DNA of 64,000 nt from Trueperaceae bacterium (GCA_020354625.1 CP070651.1:4016358-4080357), one strand, 5' to 3'; shown: positions 41,850-52,965, counted from the first letter of the stretch. The notes: a model not told the origin generated them from the sequence alone. Made by a program: numbers and translations.

Positions 41850-43850
41850 TTAGCTACCTGATCCTTCTGGTGCTGGTCTGGGCTCGATAGGAGCAGAGGG
41901 GCGATCTGATTCATTTCGCCTTTGGGGTTCCTCTTTGGCCGCTGTGCTATCGATGTCGGGCAGACTCTGATCGCTGCCTTGTTGCTCCACGACTTGCGCA
42001 ACCATCCACTCACTGATCTCGTGTGGGTCAACACCTTCGTTTGCCTGGCGAATCGCTTCCTGGATGAGGCGCCCATCGAGCGTTTCGCACTTGAGCAAAG
42101 CCTCGGCAACTGCCTCGACAGCTGTCCAGTGCTCATCGATCATTTGTTGGGTCGTTTGGTACGCCTCTTTGAGCAACGCAGTGACCTGCTCTTCGAGCTC
42201 TCGAGCCGTCTCTTCGCTGAAGTCCTTGCGACGACTCAGTTCGCCGCCGAGAAAGACCGGACCACTATCGCTCCCCCAGGCGACGTATTCCTGGCCGCCC
42301 ATGCCGAGGTCGAGCACCATTCTCTTGGCCACATCGGTCGCTTGCTTCAGGTCGTTGGAGGCGCCGCTCGAGATGGTTCCGGTAACCCGCTTCTCCGCAA
42401 TTCGACCGCCAAAGGCGACGATCAACTGCTTTTTGAGCCTCTCGAGGTTGTGGAACATCTCCTCTTTGGAGAGGGGCGCCATGAAGCCACCTGCATCTCC
42501 ACGCGGCATGATGGTGACCTTTCGTATTTCACCGAGATCGGGTTGGGAGGCGAAGGCGATGGCGTGACCTGACTCGTGATAGGCCAGGATCTTACGTTCG
42601 TTCTCGGTCGGCACCAGGCTTCCGCGGCGCAGACCGAGAGTAATCCGGTCGAGCGCTTCGTTGAAGTCGGTCCAGCCGATCACCTGTTTGCCCGTCCTGG
42701 CGGCAACCAGTGCGGCTTCATTGGTAAGGTTTTCGAGGTCTGCACCGGAGAACATAGGGGTCGCTTCTGCCATTCGCCTAAGGTCGACATCTTCTGCAAT
42801 CGGTTTGTTGCGCACATGTACCTTGAGAATGTCTTGCCGCTCACTCTGGGTAGGTAATCCGATGGTGACCTGACGATCGAAACGCCCGGGGCGCAAGAGG
42901 GCAGGATCGAGGATATCGGGACGGTTGGTGGCCGCGATGATAATGACCGAGGTGTCTTTCTCGAAACCGTCCATCTCGGAAAGGATCTGGTTGAGTGTCT
43001 GTTCTCTTTCATCGTGCCCGCCACCTATTCCCGCACCGCGGCGGCGACCGATCGAGTCGAGCTCATCGATAAAAATGATGGCGGGGCTCGATTTTCGCGC
43101 TTCATCGAAGAGGCTTCGGACGCGACTCGCACCTACGCCGACAAACATCTCCATGAACTCAGAGGCACTCACCGACAAAAACGGTACGCCTGCTTCACCT
43201 GCTATTGCGCGCGCTAGTAGGGTTTTGCCCGTACCTGGAGGGCCTACCAAGAGGACGCCTTTTGGGATCTCGGCTCCAATACGGAGGTATTTCTGGGGAT
43301 TTTTGAGGAAGTCGACGACCTCTTTGAGCTCTTGCTTGGCCTCTTTGTGGCCGGCTACGTCTTTAAACGTTGTCTGGACCTTGTTTTCGCGACCGTACAT
43401 TTTGGCTCTCGACTGTCCAAACTGCATGACTTGGTTGGGGCCACCTTGTGCACGCATGAAGATGAACCAGAAGAAGCCGATAAGGAGGATAATCGGCAGA
43501 AAGGAGATCGCAAAGCCGATCCACTGGGGGGGGTTGCGTATGGTGACCTCTGGAACGCTCTCCTCGAGGCGCTGCAGTAAAGAGTCGGTGATGACGGCTG
43601 TGGTTCCAAAAGAGCGGATGGTCTGAAGATCTCCGTCGACTTCGACTTGGGTCTCCGTACGGAGCCGCCCTTCGATATTCCCATTATTGCGCTCAACGAC
43701 GACAGCAGCGACCTTACCGCTATCCACCAATTGGGTGAACGTCGAGAAGTTGATCTCTCTGCTTGAACCCCCTGAATTAAACTGGTTGAACACGAAAATG
43801 CCCAGGATGATGAGCATGACGAGCAACCAAGGATTGAATGATCTTCTCAA
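41850..43850 (-). CDS. ftsH: ATP-dependent zinc metalloprotease FtsH
   Basis: The product is 666 residues from a TTG start with GGAGG 5 bases upstream. It has two membrane helices (8-23 and 111-131) around a periplasmic domain. In the AAA module, Walker A is GPPGTGKT (203-210) and Walker [12 protein letters not shown] (about 258-268), with the arginine-finger region [19 protein letters not shown]. The zinc site is HESGH (425-429), with the third-ligand region near DLKQATD. It degrades misassembled membrane proteins and regulators as a hexamer at the inner membrane. The C-terminal tail is long and acidic/Pro-rich. The gene stands alone after glgC. Confidence 0.97.
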   Translation of the reverse strand: MRRSFNPWLLVMLIILGIFVFNQFNSGGSSREINFSTFTQLVDSGKVAAVVVERNNGNIEGRLRTETQVEVDGDLQTIRSFGTTAVITDSLLQRLEESVPEVTIRNPPQWIGFAISFLPIILLIGFFWFIFMRAQGGPNQVMQFGQSRAKMYGRENKVQTTFKDVAGHKEAKQELKEVVDFLKNPQKYLRIGAEIPKGVLLVGPPGTGKTLLARAIAGEAGVPFLSVSASEFMEMFVGVGASRVRSLFDEARKSSPAIIFIDELDSIGRRRGAGIGGGHDEREQTLNQILSEMDGFEKDTSVIIIAATNRPDILDPALLRPGRFDRQVTIGLPTQSERQDILKVHVRNKPIAEDVDLRRMAEATPMFSGADLENLTNEAALVAARTGKQVIGWTDFNEALDRITLGLRRGSLVPTENERKILAYHESGHAIAFASQPDLGEIRKVTIMPRGDAGGFMAPLSKEEMFHNLERLKKQLIVAFGGRIAEKRVTGTISSGASNDLKQATDVAKRMVLDLGMGGQEYVAWGSDSGPVFLGGELSRRKDFSEETARELEEQVTALLKEAYQTTQQMIDEHWTAVEAVAEALLKCETLDGRLIQEAIRQANEGVDPHEISEWMVAQVVEQQGSDQSLPDIDSTAAKEEPQRRNESDRPSAPIEPRPAPEGSGS

Positions 43851-43983
43851 TGGATCCTCCCTGCGGCTTTCAACCGTGGAACTTCACCTTTGTATCGGGC
43901 TGCGGCTCCTGTGATGCCGCAACACCCCCGCCAGTAGCCGTAGCCTAGCACTCTCTGCAGGTTGTCGGCTGTAAGCTAAGGGA

Positions 43984-44016
43984 CCAAAAAGACGCTCTGG
44001 CGCAACGCCTTTTTGG
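43984..44016 (-). terminator. Terminator of glgC
   Basis: On the reverse strand CCAAAAAGGCG and GCGTCTTTTTGG pair with a 10-base loop, and the descending arm itself carries a T5 run. It lies about 50 bases past the glgC stop and before the ftsH start. Confidence 0.65.
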
Positions 44017-44064
44017 ACTCGCTTCTGCCGATGTGTTGAGGGGAGGTACCCCGTGGTAATCGCA

Positions 44065-45318
<1,254 letters not shown>

Positions 45319-45526
45319 GCGTTCCTCTCCGCTTACATCTGACGGCGCAGTCGTGTTTTTTTTCACTATAACAGTACCGATGGTTCGTCGACAGGTTGGC
45401 CGGGGCATCGGGTCTCAAAAAGACCGGTCGTGGAGTGGTTGGAGCGGGTCTATCGTGTCGGCTCAGAGATGTAAAAACGTAAGCGGGCACCGGAGACCAG
45501 CGGTTTGGGTCTTCTACAATAAGGGG

Positions 45527-46090
45527 GTGGAGCACCTGTGGGAGTACCAGGATTACCTGTTGGCCTATCGCCTTCGCTCAATGGTCGGTGGTCGCCTGCG
45601 CCCGGGCCAGCAAGCCCTGAGCCTCAGCGAGTATGCCGGCCGAAGACTCGAGCGTCAGCGTCTTGCGAAAGAGGTTTTTGGGAGTGGTGATTACCGGCGA
45701 CAGATGAAGCGGGTCGAAGCCCTCACCGATGAGTTGAACTTCGGGTTCTGGCATAACCCGAGCGAGACGAGTTCTTTTCTGGCACTCGTCATCGAGGAGG
45801 GTGGGTGTATAGCGCTCGAGTCGGAAGCCGCCTTCGTCGAAGAGTTGCTCACGTCGGAAGAGCGGTCGAGCCTCGCTGAGCGTGAGAAGCGGTTGGTCGC
45901 CAGGTACTATCTCGGCCTCTTGCGCACCTCGGCGTCTTTTCTCGATGCTGTCACGTTTACGCGCTTACGCATGGAGCTCGAGCCGCTGCGCGAAAGATTG
46001 CCGATCTTTGTCTTGCCGGTGCGTGGGGGGCGAGATCGGCGAGGGGTAGGGTCGACTGGTGAGGGTGGAGGTGGAGATGTTGGGTACTAG
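45527..46090 (+). CDS. Protein of unknown function, probably leaderless, overlapping rlmN
   Basis: The product is 187 residues from a GTG at 45527. This start is inferred from TACAAT ending 6 bases upstream with no ribosome binding site, a leaderless layout; a longer in-frame version back to 45167 would overlap the glgC gene on the other strand. It is helical and charged, with an RQRLAKEVFGSGDYRRQMKRVEALTDELNFGFWHNPSETSSFLALVIEEGG stretch. The C-terminus is Gly/Arg-rich (RGGRDRRGVGSTGEGGGG), possibly for RNA contact. No family is recognised. It overlaps the rlmN start by 14 bases, so the two are translationally coupled. Confidence 0.65.
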   Translation: MEHLWEYQDYLLAYRLRSMVGGRLRPGQQALSLSEYAGRRLERQRLAKEVFGSGDYRRQMKRVEALTDELNFGFWHNPSETSSFLALVIEEGGCIALESEAAFVEELLTSEERSSLAEREKRLVARYYLGLLRTSASFLDAVTFTRLRMELEPLRERLPIFVLPVRGGRDRRGVGSTGEGGGGDVGY

Positions 46091-47114
46091 TCTCCTCGAG
46101 CTGACGCCCTCTGAGCTGCCTGTGCCCGGATCATCTCAACCGTATCGGAGGAGGCAGCTCGCCGACTGGCTCTACCGGCACGGGGTCGATTCCTTTGATG
46201 CCATGACCAACCTGCCCGAGCGTTGGCGTCAGGAGTTGGCCAGTCGTTATTCCATCAGTCCCTTTGCCCGGGTGGAACGGTTTTTGTCTCAAGATGGATC
46301 GGTGCGCTACCTCTTTACGCTTCGGGATGGAAAACAGACCGAAGCAGTCTATATGCCCTACCGGCACCGTAAGACGGTCTGCCTGTCGTCGATGGTGGGT
46401 TGCCCAGCCGGGTGCCGTTTCTGTGCTACCGGGGCGCTCGGTTTCGGTCGCAACCTTACCAAAGCCGAGATTCTCGGTCAGCTGTTGGCTGTTGCCAGAG
46501 GTGAGGAATGTCCTCCCCGCTCTTTGAGGAACGTCGTGTTGATGGGCATGGGGGAGGCGCTGCTCAACTTCGATCATGCCATCGGTTCGATACGGACCAT
46601 GATCGATCCTATGGCGTTGGCGATGTCGCCGCGCCGTATCACGGTTTCGACCGTGGGTCTACCGGCCAAGATCGTCAGGCTCGCTGCAGAGAAGCTCCCA
46701 CTTGTGTTGGCTGTCAGCCTTCACGCCCCAGATGACGAGACACGCAAGGGCATCATACCGACTGCTCACGCCTATCCCATCGAGGAAATCATCGAGGCCT
46801 TGCACGTCTGGCAGGAATCTGGTGGGCGGCGCGTGACCGTCGAGTACACCCTGTTACGCGATGTGAATGATCGTGCTTGGCAAGCTAGCCAGCTGCAAAA
46901 GAGACTTGAGGGTTTGACGGTCCACGTCAATCTCATCCCTTTCAACCCCTGGCCAAACTCTGGCTTCCAGCCGAGCTCCAAAGCGGCTACCGAGGAGTTC
47001 AGGGCTCGCCTCGAGGCCGCTGGACTCTCGGTTTCGGTGCGGTATAGCCGTGGTCGGGATGCGGCTGGAGCGTGTGGGCAATTGGCCCTCACGCGTGTCG
47101 GTTCGGAGGCTTGA
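46077..47114 (+). CDS. rlmN: Dual-specificity RNA methyltransferase RlmN
   Basis: The product is 345 residues from the ATG at 46077 (GGTGGAG upstream); a GTG at 46059 is an alternative. It is a radical-SAM enzyme that methylates C2 of A2503 in 23S rRNA and A37 of some tRNAs. The iron-sulfur motif is GCPAGCRFCATG (Cys109, Cys113, Cys116). The second conserved cysteine region shows AAGACGQL near residue 333, and the GEALLNFD and ITVSTVGLPAKI motifs are intact. Length fits the family. It is the second gene after the unknown 187-residue protein. Confidence 0.96.
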   Translation: MLGTSLLELTPSELPVPGSSQPYRRRQLADWLYRHGVDSFDAMTNLPERWRQELASRYSISPFARVERFLSQDGSVRYLFTLRDGKQTEAVYMPYRHRKTVCLSSMVGCPAGCRFCATGALGFGRNLTKAEILGQLLAVARGEECPPRSLRNVVLMGMGEALLNFDHAIGSIRTMIDPMALAMSPRRITVSTVGLPAKIVRLAAEKLPLVLAVSLHAPDDETRKGIIPTAHAYPIEEIIEALHVWQESGGRRVTVEYTLLRDVNDRAWQASQLQKRLEGLTVHVNLIPFNPWPNSGFQPSSKAATEEFRARLEAAGLSVSVRYSRGRDAAGACGQLALTRVGSEA

Positions 47115-47283
47115 TTCGGGCCCGCTCCTGAACGCCTGCGTCGGGCTCCGAAGCGACAAAATCTCGTGGGGGATTTCACAGGGTATTTACGGCGTACCAT
47201 ACTACACTGTTGAAGGATTTATCGATACGCACGCTGTCCACGGCCAACAGTGAGCGAGCAGATAGCCATCTGGAGGCAGGCAT

Positions 47284-48822
47284 ATGATTGGTAAGAGTAA
47301 GCGGTGCGTCCGTGCGGCCATTCTAGCTATGCTAGCAGCACTCCTCGCGGTCGCGCTGGCGCAACCATCCACACAAGAGCTGTCGATCGACGAGCTCAGT
47401 CAACTTGCACACGAGCAGAACGAGGTCGGCACCTGGATCGATCTGGGAAACGCTTATTTGGACCTCGAGGACTTCGAGCTGGCCAAGGATAGCTTTCTTG
47501 AGGCCATCGCGCTGGATTATCTCGCTGGTGATGGACATTTTGGTCTCGGACTCGCAGAGTTTGGCCGCGGTGACTATCAAGCGGCGCTGTTTTCTTTCAA
47601 CGAAGTGACCCGGCTCTTTCCAGAGCGTTTCGACGGTCACTACAATCAGGCTGTGACGCTGGCGAGATTGCGCCGTTTCGGTGAAGCTGCCCAGGCCTTC
47701 CAGATGGCCATCAAAGAAGCAGATCCGGAAGCGACCCACGAGGACAGGATTACGGCCTACTTGGGGCTCGCCGGGCAGCTCAAACAGGGTGCGAGCTTCA
47801 GCGCAGCTGCAGACGCCTACGGGAGTGCTCTCGAGCTCGAGCCGGAAAACACCGATCTCGCCTACCTCCAGGCCGAAGCGCTCTACATGGCTGAGCGGGG
47901 TCTCGACGCCTTACCCAACCTAGTGGATCTGGAAGGGCGGTCGAGCGACTACCGAGTCAGCGCCCTGATCGCCGATATCTACGTGAATGAAGGGCAGGTC
48001 GACTACGCGCTACGGTCGCTCGACCGCGCTTTGACCAAGGCGGAAGCGTCGGGGAACCCTGAAGCGCAAGCGAACATTCTGGTAAAGCTGGGCTTACTCC
48101 AACGGAGCTTGGGCAGCGATGCAGAAGCAGCGCTCTTATTCCAAAAGGCTGCGGCATTGGACAGCAGTTCCTGGGAAGCGCACTACAATCTGGGTGTCAG
48201 CTATCTGGAAAATGGCCAGCCGCGTAGCGCTCTTTCTTCGCTCGAGCAGGCGGTTATCCTGAATGACATGAGCGGTGAGATCTTCTTGGCGCTGGCTGCC
48301 GCTTTCGATCAGCTGTCCCAGGTGGCGGATGCCGAGATGAACGCCCGGCGTTCTCTCGAGTTTCTCGGCGATGAGGAGCTCATGTTTCAAGCCCACTTCA
48401 TTCTTGGGCGCTCGCTCTACCGCATGGGAGACTACGGTGGCGCTTTGAACGAATTCGAACAGGTGCTTCGCACACAGCCGAGTAACGGACAGGTACAACT
48501 CTGGCTCGGGCTCTCCGAGTATCAGCAGGGTGATTACCGGGCGGCTATGCAATACTACGAGCGTGCTGTTCAGCTCGATCCCGACAGTATCGAAGCCCGG
48601 GTCAACCTCGGTGCTTCGTATCTGGCACTGGAGCGGTTCCAGGATGCAGAGTTGGTCTATCAGTTGTTGGTGCAGCAAAACCCCCAGGACGCTGAGAGCT
48701 TTTATAACTTGGGGTGGGCTCTCATGTCACAAAGCCGGCGCGGTGCTGCTCGGGACGCCTGGCAACAAGCCAGCGATCTCGGGTTTGAACCAGCCCGGGA
48801 GGCGCTCGGTCAATACTTTTAG
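47284..48822 (+). CDS. Exported TPR-repeat protein
   Basis: The product is 512 residues. GGAGG precedes the ATG. A signal peptide ends AVALA/QPS. About twelve tetratricopeptide repeats fill the rest, for example SWEAHYNLGVSYLENGQPRSALSSLEQAVIL and VQLWLGLSEYQQGDYRAAMQYYERAVQLDP. TPR arrays mediate protein-protein contacts; in the periplasm they often belong to envelope assembly or secretion complexes. It leads a compact operon (TPR, SPOR, rex, lipoprotein) with 11-base spacing to the next gene. Confidence 0.9.
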   Translation: MIGKSKRCVRAAILAMLAALLAVALAQPSTQELSIDELSQLAHEQNEVGTWIDLGNAYLDLEDFELAKDSFLEAIALDYLAGDGHFGLGLAEFGRGDYQAALFSFNEVTRLFPERFDGHYNQAVTLARLRRFGEAAQAFQMAIKEADPEATHEDRITAYLGLAGQLKQGASFSAAADAYGSALELEPENTDLAYLQAEALYMAERGLDALPNLVDLEGRSSDYRVSALIADIYVNEGQVDYALRSLDRALTKAEASGNPEAQANILVKLGLLQRSLGSDAEAALLFQKAAALDSSSWEAHYNLGVSYLENGQPRSALSSLEQAVILNDMSGEIFLALAAAFDQLSQVADAEMNARRSLEFLGDEELMFQAHFILGRSLYRMGDYGGALNEFEQVLRTQPSNGQVQLWLGLSEYQQGDYRAAMQYYERAVQLDPDSIEARVNLGASYLALERFQDAELVYQLLVQQNPQDAESFYNLGWALMSQSRRGAARDAWQQASDLGFEPAREALGQYF

Positions 48823-48833
48823 AGGGAGATCTT

Positions 48834-49829
48834 ATGGATTGGGTAAGACGCAATTGGCCTGATATGCTCATCGGGTTTGCCCTGTTGGCGGTTATCGGTG
48901 GCATCATTGCCACGTTGATTACAGGGGGGTCGTTCTTTCCGCTCGCTCCGAATCAGCGAGTTACCGCTAGTGTGCCGCCACCGAGGCTGGCGCCCCAAGC
49001 GATAGAGACTACGGGTGGAACTGTTTCTGCTTCCACCCCGAGTACCTCGGCACTCGCAGAGACCACCGGACCTCTTGTCCAAGATCCTGTGGCCGAGCCG
49101 GGTGTTGTGGAGTCGGGTGAGCCGTCGATCGCCGTGTTGCCGCCGCTCCCTGTGGAGCCAGAAGAGACGGGTGAACCGGTCGCTGCTGTTACACCGCAGG
49201 AGGCTCAGCCTGATAGTACAGAGGGTTCGACGCTGGCCAGCACGGCCTTCGGATTACCGAGCGCTTCGAGTCTGCCTGAGGTGCAGGCTGAGGGTACGTA
49301 CCGGATATCGGTCGGTGCCTTCGGTAGCGCCGACAACGCCGCGCGGCAGGCCGAGTTTTTCCGCTCAGAAGGCTATCCGGTATTTACCGGCAGCCAGGGA
49401 AATCTGTCTTTGGTCTTGGTCGGCCCCTACGAAAGTGAGGCGGAAGCGAGTGGGGTGGCGCAGCGTATTCAGAGTGCAGGATACGGTGTGGAACCGATCG
49501 TCTACCGCTTCACCGGTGACACCGACACGGCTGTGGCCAGTACTGTGGAATCCTCACCAGCACCTACCGCGACCACGAGTGTGGCCGACCAGCTCACCGC
49601 AACCTCGCCTGCACCGGCGGGCGATGGCCGCTTCTTGCAGGTCGGCGCCTACGGTTCTGAAGCGAGTTCTGCTCCGCAGCGCGAACGCCTAGAGGACTTC
49701 GGATACCGAGTCACACAGCGCCAAGAGGGCGGGTACATCAAGCTTCTACTCGGTCCCTTCGGCGACAACGATCTCCGTGCGGTTCAGTCTCAGCTTCAAG
49801 CGAGAGGTATCGAGAGCTTCGCGCGTTAA
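48834..49829 (+). CDS. Membrane-anchored protein with two SPOR domains
   Basis: The product is 331 residues. It has one membrane helix near the N-terminus (MLIGFALLAVIGGIIATLITGG, about 11-32), then a Pro/Thr/Glu-rich periplasmic linker, a first SPOR domain (about 160-225, GTYRISVGAFGSADNAARQAEFFRSEGYPVF) and a second (about 262-330, RFLQVGAYGSEASSAPQRERLEDFGYRV). SPOR domains bind glycan strands stripped of stem peptides at division sites. It probably acts at the septum with the TPR protein. Its TAA overlaps the ATG of rex (TAATG). Confidence 0.92.
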   Translation: MDWVRRNWPDMLIGFALLAVIGGIIATLITGGSFFPLAPNQRVTASVPPPRLAPQAIETTGGTVSASTPSTSALAETTGPLVQDPVAEPGVVESGEPSIAVLPPLPVEPEETGEPVAAVTPQEAQPDSTEGSTLASTAFGLPSASSLPEVQAEGTYRISVGAFGSADNAARQAEFFRSEGYPVFTGSQGNLSLVLVGPYESEAEASGVAQRIQSAGYGVEPIVYRFTGDTDTAVASTVESSPAPTATTSVADQLTATSPAPAGDGRFLQVGAYGSEASSAPQRERLEDFGYRVTQRQEGGYIKLLLGPFGDNDLRAVQSQLQARGIESFAR

Positions 49830-50470
49830 TGTCGACTATCCCTACCGCCACCATCAGCCGTCTCGTCACCTACTTGCGCATCTTGTCGCAACTCGAAGCG
49901 CAAGGAATCAAGAAGACGTCGAGCGATCACCTCGCCGAAGAGGCCCAAGTATCAGCGTTTCAGGTTCGCAAGGACCTGGCTTACTTCGGCCGCTTCGGAA
50001 CCAGAGGAGCCGGGTACTCGGTGCCGACCTTGCGTCGTGAATTGCGCCGCATCCTCGGTCTGACCCGGGCCTGGAATGTGGTGATTGTAGGGATGGGCAG
50101 GTTAGGGCAAGCGATCGCCAACTATCCGAGTTTCGATCAATATGACTTTTTATTGAAGGGGGTTTTTGACATCGATCCCAGCAAGATCGGTCAGAAGATC
50201 CTGGGTCTGGAAGTGCAGCATACAGATGCGCTTCCCACTGTGGTCAGGGAGAAGGGGGTCGATATCGGCCTGATCACGGTGCCGCAGTCTGCGGCCCAGG
50301 ACGCTGCTGATGCGCTCGTCCGTGCCGGCGTCAAGGGGATTCTGAATTTCGCGCCGACCATCATCAACGTCTCAAGAGAGGTGCATGTCGAGCCTGTGGA
50401 CTTTCTAGCCGGCTTGAAGCGCCTTTCATTCTATATTCAGAATCCACAGCTTAAGGAGGAGCTCGCATGA
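49829..50470 (+). CDS. rex: Redox-sensing transcriptional repressor Rex
   Basis: The product is 213 residues. The N-terminal winged helix (ATISRLVTYLRILSQLEAQG ... QVRKDLAYFGRFGTRGAGY) and the NAD(H)-binding Rossmann motif VIVGMGRLGQAIANY (about 88-102) are both typical and complete. Rex dimers bind DNA when NADH is low and release it when NADH rises, de-repressing fermentation or respiration genes. Here rex sits inside an envelope operon, overlapping both neighbours (TAATG at the start, ATGA at the end), so its synthesis is coupled to theirs. Confidence 0.96.
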   Translation: MSTIPTATISRLVTYLRILSQLEAQGIKKTSSDHLAEEAQVSAFQVRKDLAYFGRFGTRGAGYSVPTLRRELRRILGLTRAWNVVIVGMGRLGQAIANYPSFDQYDFLLKGVFDIDPSKIGQKILGLEVQHTDALPTVVREKGVDIGLITVPQSAAQDAADALVRAGVKGILNFAPTIINVSREVHVEPVDFLAGLKRLSFYIQNPQLKEELA

Positions 50471-51078
50471 AGCGATTCTGGTTGGTCTTTGCTCTCGCTG
50501 TGCCCGTGCTGATCTTGACGGGTTGCGGCATCAACTTCTTTAACGGTCCGTCCGTGTCTTTCAGCACAGTTCCGGGCGCGCTCGGTTACTCGATTAGTTC
50601 GTCAGGGGTCATCACGGTCGGCGAAAGAGTCCTCACCTTCCGCAACCGGGCCGGCGCCATGGGCGTGACCCTAACGGGCTACACCATCGAGTTTTTTAAT
50701 GAAAATGGTGCCCCGGTCGATGCGATCGAAAGTGCAGCGGGTATCGATAATGTCTCCCGTGGCTCGCTCAACCTCTTCGTCCCCCCCGGTATCGACTGCA
50801 CCAGCCCCGACCTAGATCTGGGGTGCACGGTGAACTCCGCCGGGGCGACCTTTGTCGAAGGGCCGGTCGTCTCGACCCAGGGCTATCAGCTGTTGCCCGA
50901 CGGGATCGTTTTGGCCCATCTCGAACACTGTACGATTGAGGATCAGAATGCAGATGGGTTTTCTGGACTAGTCTGCCCCACCGGTTGGTACGGTGAGATC
51001 ACCTTCACGGGCGTCTCCACCACCGGTCGCGGCTACGTGAGCGGCCCCCACATACTAGCGATCGCTCCACCCAACTAA
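50467..51078 (+). CDS. Small lipoprotein of unknown function
   Basis: The product is 203 residues, and its ATG overlaps the rex stop (ATGA) with AAGGAGGAG just upstream. The lipobox is ILTGC (Cys20). The mature domain is beta-rich, with an Ig-like start (RVLTFRNRAGAMGVTLTGYTIEFFNENGAPV) and four cysteines that could form two disulfides (IDCTSPDLDLGC; HCTIEDQ...LVC). No family is recognised. It ends the TPR-SPOR-rex operon. Confidence 0.82.
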   Translation: MKRFWLVFALAVPVLILTGCGINFFNGPSVSFSTVPGALGYSISSSGVITVGERVLTFRNRAGAMGVTLTGYTIEFFNENGAPVDAIESAAGIDNVSRGSLNLFVPPGIDCTSPDLDLGCTVNSAGATFVEGPVVSTQGYQLLPDGIVLAHLEHCTIEDQNADGFSGLVCPTGWYGEITFTGVSTTGRGYVSGPHILAIAPPN

Positions 51079-51098
51079 GTTCCCTTCGCTACTCGATG

Positions 51099-51128
51099 TC
51101 TCCCCACGGTGTCGTGGGGAGATTTCTC
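51099..51128 (+). terminator. Intrinsic terminator of the TPR-SPOR-rex operon
   Basis: A perfect 10-bp stem (51099-51108 with 51113-51122), GTGT loop, is followed by TTTCTCT. It lies 21 bases past the lipoprotein stop. Confidence 0.88.
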
Positions 51129-51160
51129 TATGGGGCAGGTCATTTATACTAGCGGTCACT

Positions 51161-52108
51161 GTGTTCGAGCTGTTGCGCCAAGACTTGGAGAACTTCGAGG
51201 GGAGACTTAAAGAGGAACTCGTTTCGTCGGTGGCGTTCATCGAAGCGATCGGTCAGGAGTTGGCGGGTGCGGGTGGGAAGCGGTTGCGCCCGAGTCTTTC
51301 GTTCCTGGCGGGGAGGCTGCTCGGTGCAGATCCAGAGCTGACGATGCGGGTGGCCTTGGCGGTCGAACTCTTGCACTCTGCTTCGCTTCTTCACGACGAT
51401 CTGATCGATGACGCCGAGACGCGCCGGGGTAGCGAGGCCGCCTTTCGGCGCTACGGGAACGTCGTGAGCGTCATGTCGGGCGATTACCTGCTCGCTCGAG
51501 TCCTGGCGCTTCTGGCAGCCACTGAGAACGTTCCCTTCACCGAGCTCATGTCCCGCACGGCCGCCGGGATCTGCGAAGGCGAGGTCTTACAGTTTCAAGC
51601 CGCCGTGCTCGAGAGCTATTCGTTCGAGACCTACCGCAGGGTGATCGATGGCAAGACTGCCGTCCTGGTCGCGGCGGCCCTCGAGGGCGTGGCCTTGGTG
51701 GCTGGGGCGCTCGCTGCCGAGCGAGAGGCTCTCAGGGAATTCGGCCTCCGTTATGGGCGCGCGTTTCAGATGCAAGACGACTACCTCGACCTACTCGGTG
51801 ACGAACACATCCTCGGAAAACCGGTGGGGGGAGACCTATGCGAAGGCAAGGCGACGTATCCTGTACTTGTCCTGCTCGAAAAAGGTGTGGAAGAAGCGAG
51901 TGACATCGTGCGCCGACACGCTAGCGAGCCGGGGGATATCGAGCGGATGATCGAACTCGTCCGGCTTCACGGGGCGGACCGAGCCACGAGGCGGATGATC
52001 GAGCGGGAAGCTCGTGGGGCCATCGAGGCGCTCGCACCTTTTCCCGATACGCCGGCCAAAGGCTGTTTGGGTTTGTTGGCCGAGCGGGAGCTGGAACGTT
52101 TTCAATAG
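51161..52108 (+). CDS. Long-chain polyprenyl diphosphate synthase
   Basis: The product is 315 residues from a GTG start with no ribosome binding site. TATACT lies 10 bases upstream, so the leader is nearly absent. The first Asp-rich motif is HDDLIDD (79-84) and the second DDYLD (206-210); GGKRLRP and KTAVLV are also present. The residue five places before the first motif is small (Ala74 in LLHSASLLHDD), the pattern of long-chain synthases (C35-C50). It therefore probably makes the side chain of menaquinone. The C-terminal part after residue 290 differs from typical (PFPDTPAKGCLGLLAERELER). Confidence 0.93.
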   Translation: MFELLRQDLENFEGRLKEELVSSVAFIEAIGQELAGAGGKRLRPSLSFLAGRLLGADPELTMRVALAVELLHSASLLHDDLIDDAETRRGSEAAFRRYGNVVSVMSGDYLLARVLALLAATENVPFTELMSRTAAGICEGEVLQFQAAVLESYSFETYRRVIDGKTAVLVAAALEGVALVAGALAAEREALREFGLRYGRAFQMQDDYLDLLGDEHILGKPVGGDLCEGKATYPVLVLLEKGVEEASDIVRRHASEPGDIERMIELVRLHGADRATRRMIEREARGAIEALAPFPDTPAKGCLGLLAERELERFQ

Positions 52109-52182
52109 CCTGAAGTCTTGTTAGCTTATCTCGATCACAACGAGTGGAAGATCCAGAGCGTAATGAGAGATGATATGACTTC

Positions 52183-52219
52183 CTGTTGTTTGACCCAGCG
52201 CAGCTGGGTCAAACAACAG
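52183..52219. repeat. 17-bp perfect hairpin
   Basis: The arms 52183-52199 and 52203-52219 are exactly complementary, with a 3-base loop. Flanks are AT-rich, with AAAACTATATT on the right and no T run. It lies between the polyprenyl synthase stop and the nitroreductase start. It could be a stable 3' end or a remnant of a small inverted-repeat element. Confidence 0.75.
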
Positions 52220-52299
52220 AAAACTATATTACTCATAACCAAAGGCTTCACAAAACCTGTTGAATTCGCCCTAAAAGATATTTCTGGTTTAATACGTTC

Positions 52300-52965
52300 A
52301 TGTCAGAACCCTTTGTCCCGCTCAGTTTTACCAGCCTGTCGGATCGGGAGATGCTCGAGCGCGCGGAAGCGTTCTATCGCGGTATAAAAAGGCGGCGCAC
52401 GGTGCGTGATTTCAGCACGAGACCCGTGCCAAGAAGCATTATCGAGCAGTGCCTGCTGGCTGCCGGTACCGCTCCAAACGGCGCCAATTTGCAACCGTGG
52501 CACTTCGTGGTCGTGAGCGATCCTGAGAAAAAAAGAGTCATTCGGCTTGAAGCCGAGCGAGAGGAGCGGGCCTTCTACGAGCACCGGGCACCGGATGACT
52601 GGCTCGAGGTTTTGGCGCCTCTCGGCACCGATGCCGACAAGCCGTTTCTCGAGACGGCCCCCTATCTGATCGCCATATTCGCGCAAGCCTACGGCATCAA
52701 ATCGGACGGTGGGAAACGCAAGCACTACTACGTCAGCGAGTCGGTCGGCATTGCGACCGGTGTGCTGATTACGGCGCTTCACCAGGCGGGGCTGGCCTGC
52801 CTCACGCACACCCCGAGCCCCATGAACTTCCTCAACGAAATCTTGGGCCGGCCGGCTAACGAGCGCCCTTTTCTGCTCCTCGTCGTCGGCCATCCGGCGG
52901 AGGGCGCGAAGGTACCCAATATCGAGAAGAAGACGCTGGATGAGATCGCGACATTTATAGACTGA
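52300..52965 (+). CDS. Nitroreductase-family flavoprotein (IYD/BluB-like branch)
   Basis: The product is 221 residues. FMN-binding features are [16 protein letters not shown] with the phosphate-contacting arginines, [19 protein letters not shown], and [26 protein letters not shown]. The sequence fits the iodotyrosine-deiodinase-like subgroup of nitroreductases, which reduce halogenated aromatics, nitro compounds or quinones with NAD(P)H. No ribosome binding site is seen; TTTAAT ends 6 bases before the ATG, a leaderless layout. It is convergent with the LolD-type ATPase gene, with 10 bases between stops. Confidence 0.92.
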   Translation: MSEPFVPLSFTSLSDREMLERAEAFYRGIKRRRTVRDFSTRPVPRSIIEQCLLAAGTAPNGANLQPWHFVVVSDPEKKRVIRLEAEREERAFYEHRAPDDWLEVLAPLGTDADKPFLETAPYLIAIFAQAYGIKSDGGKRKHYYVSESVGIATGVLITALHQAGLACLTHTPSPMNFLNEILGRPANERPFLLLVVGHPAEGAKVPNIEKKTLDEIATFID

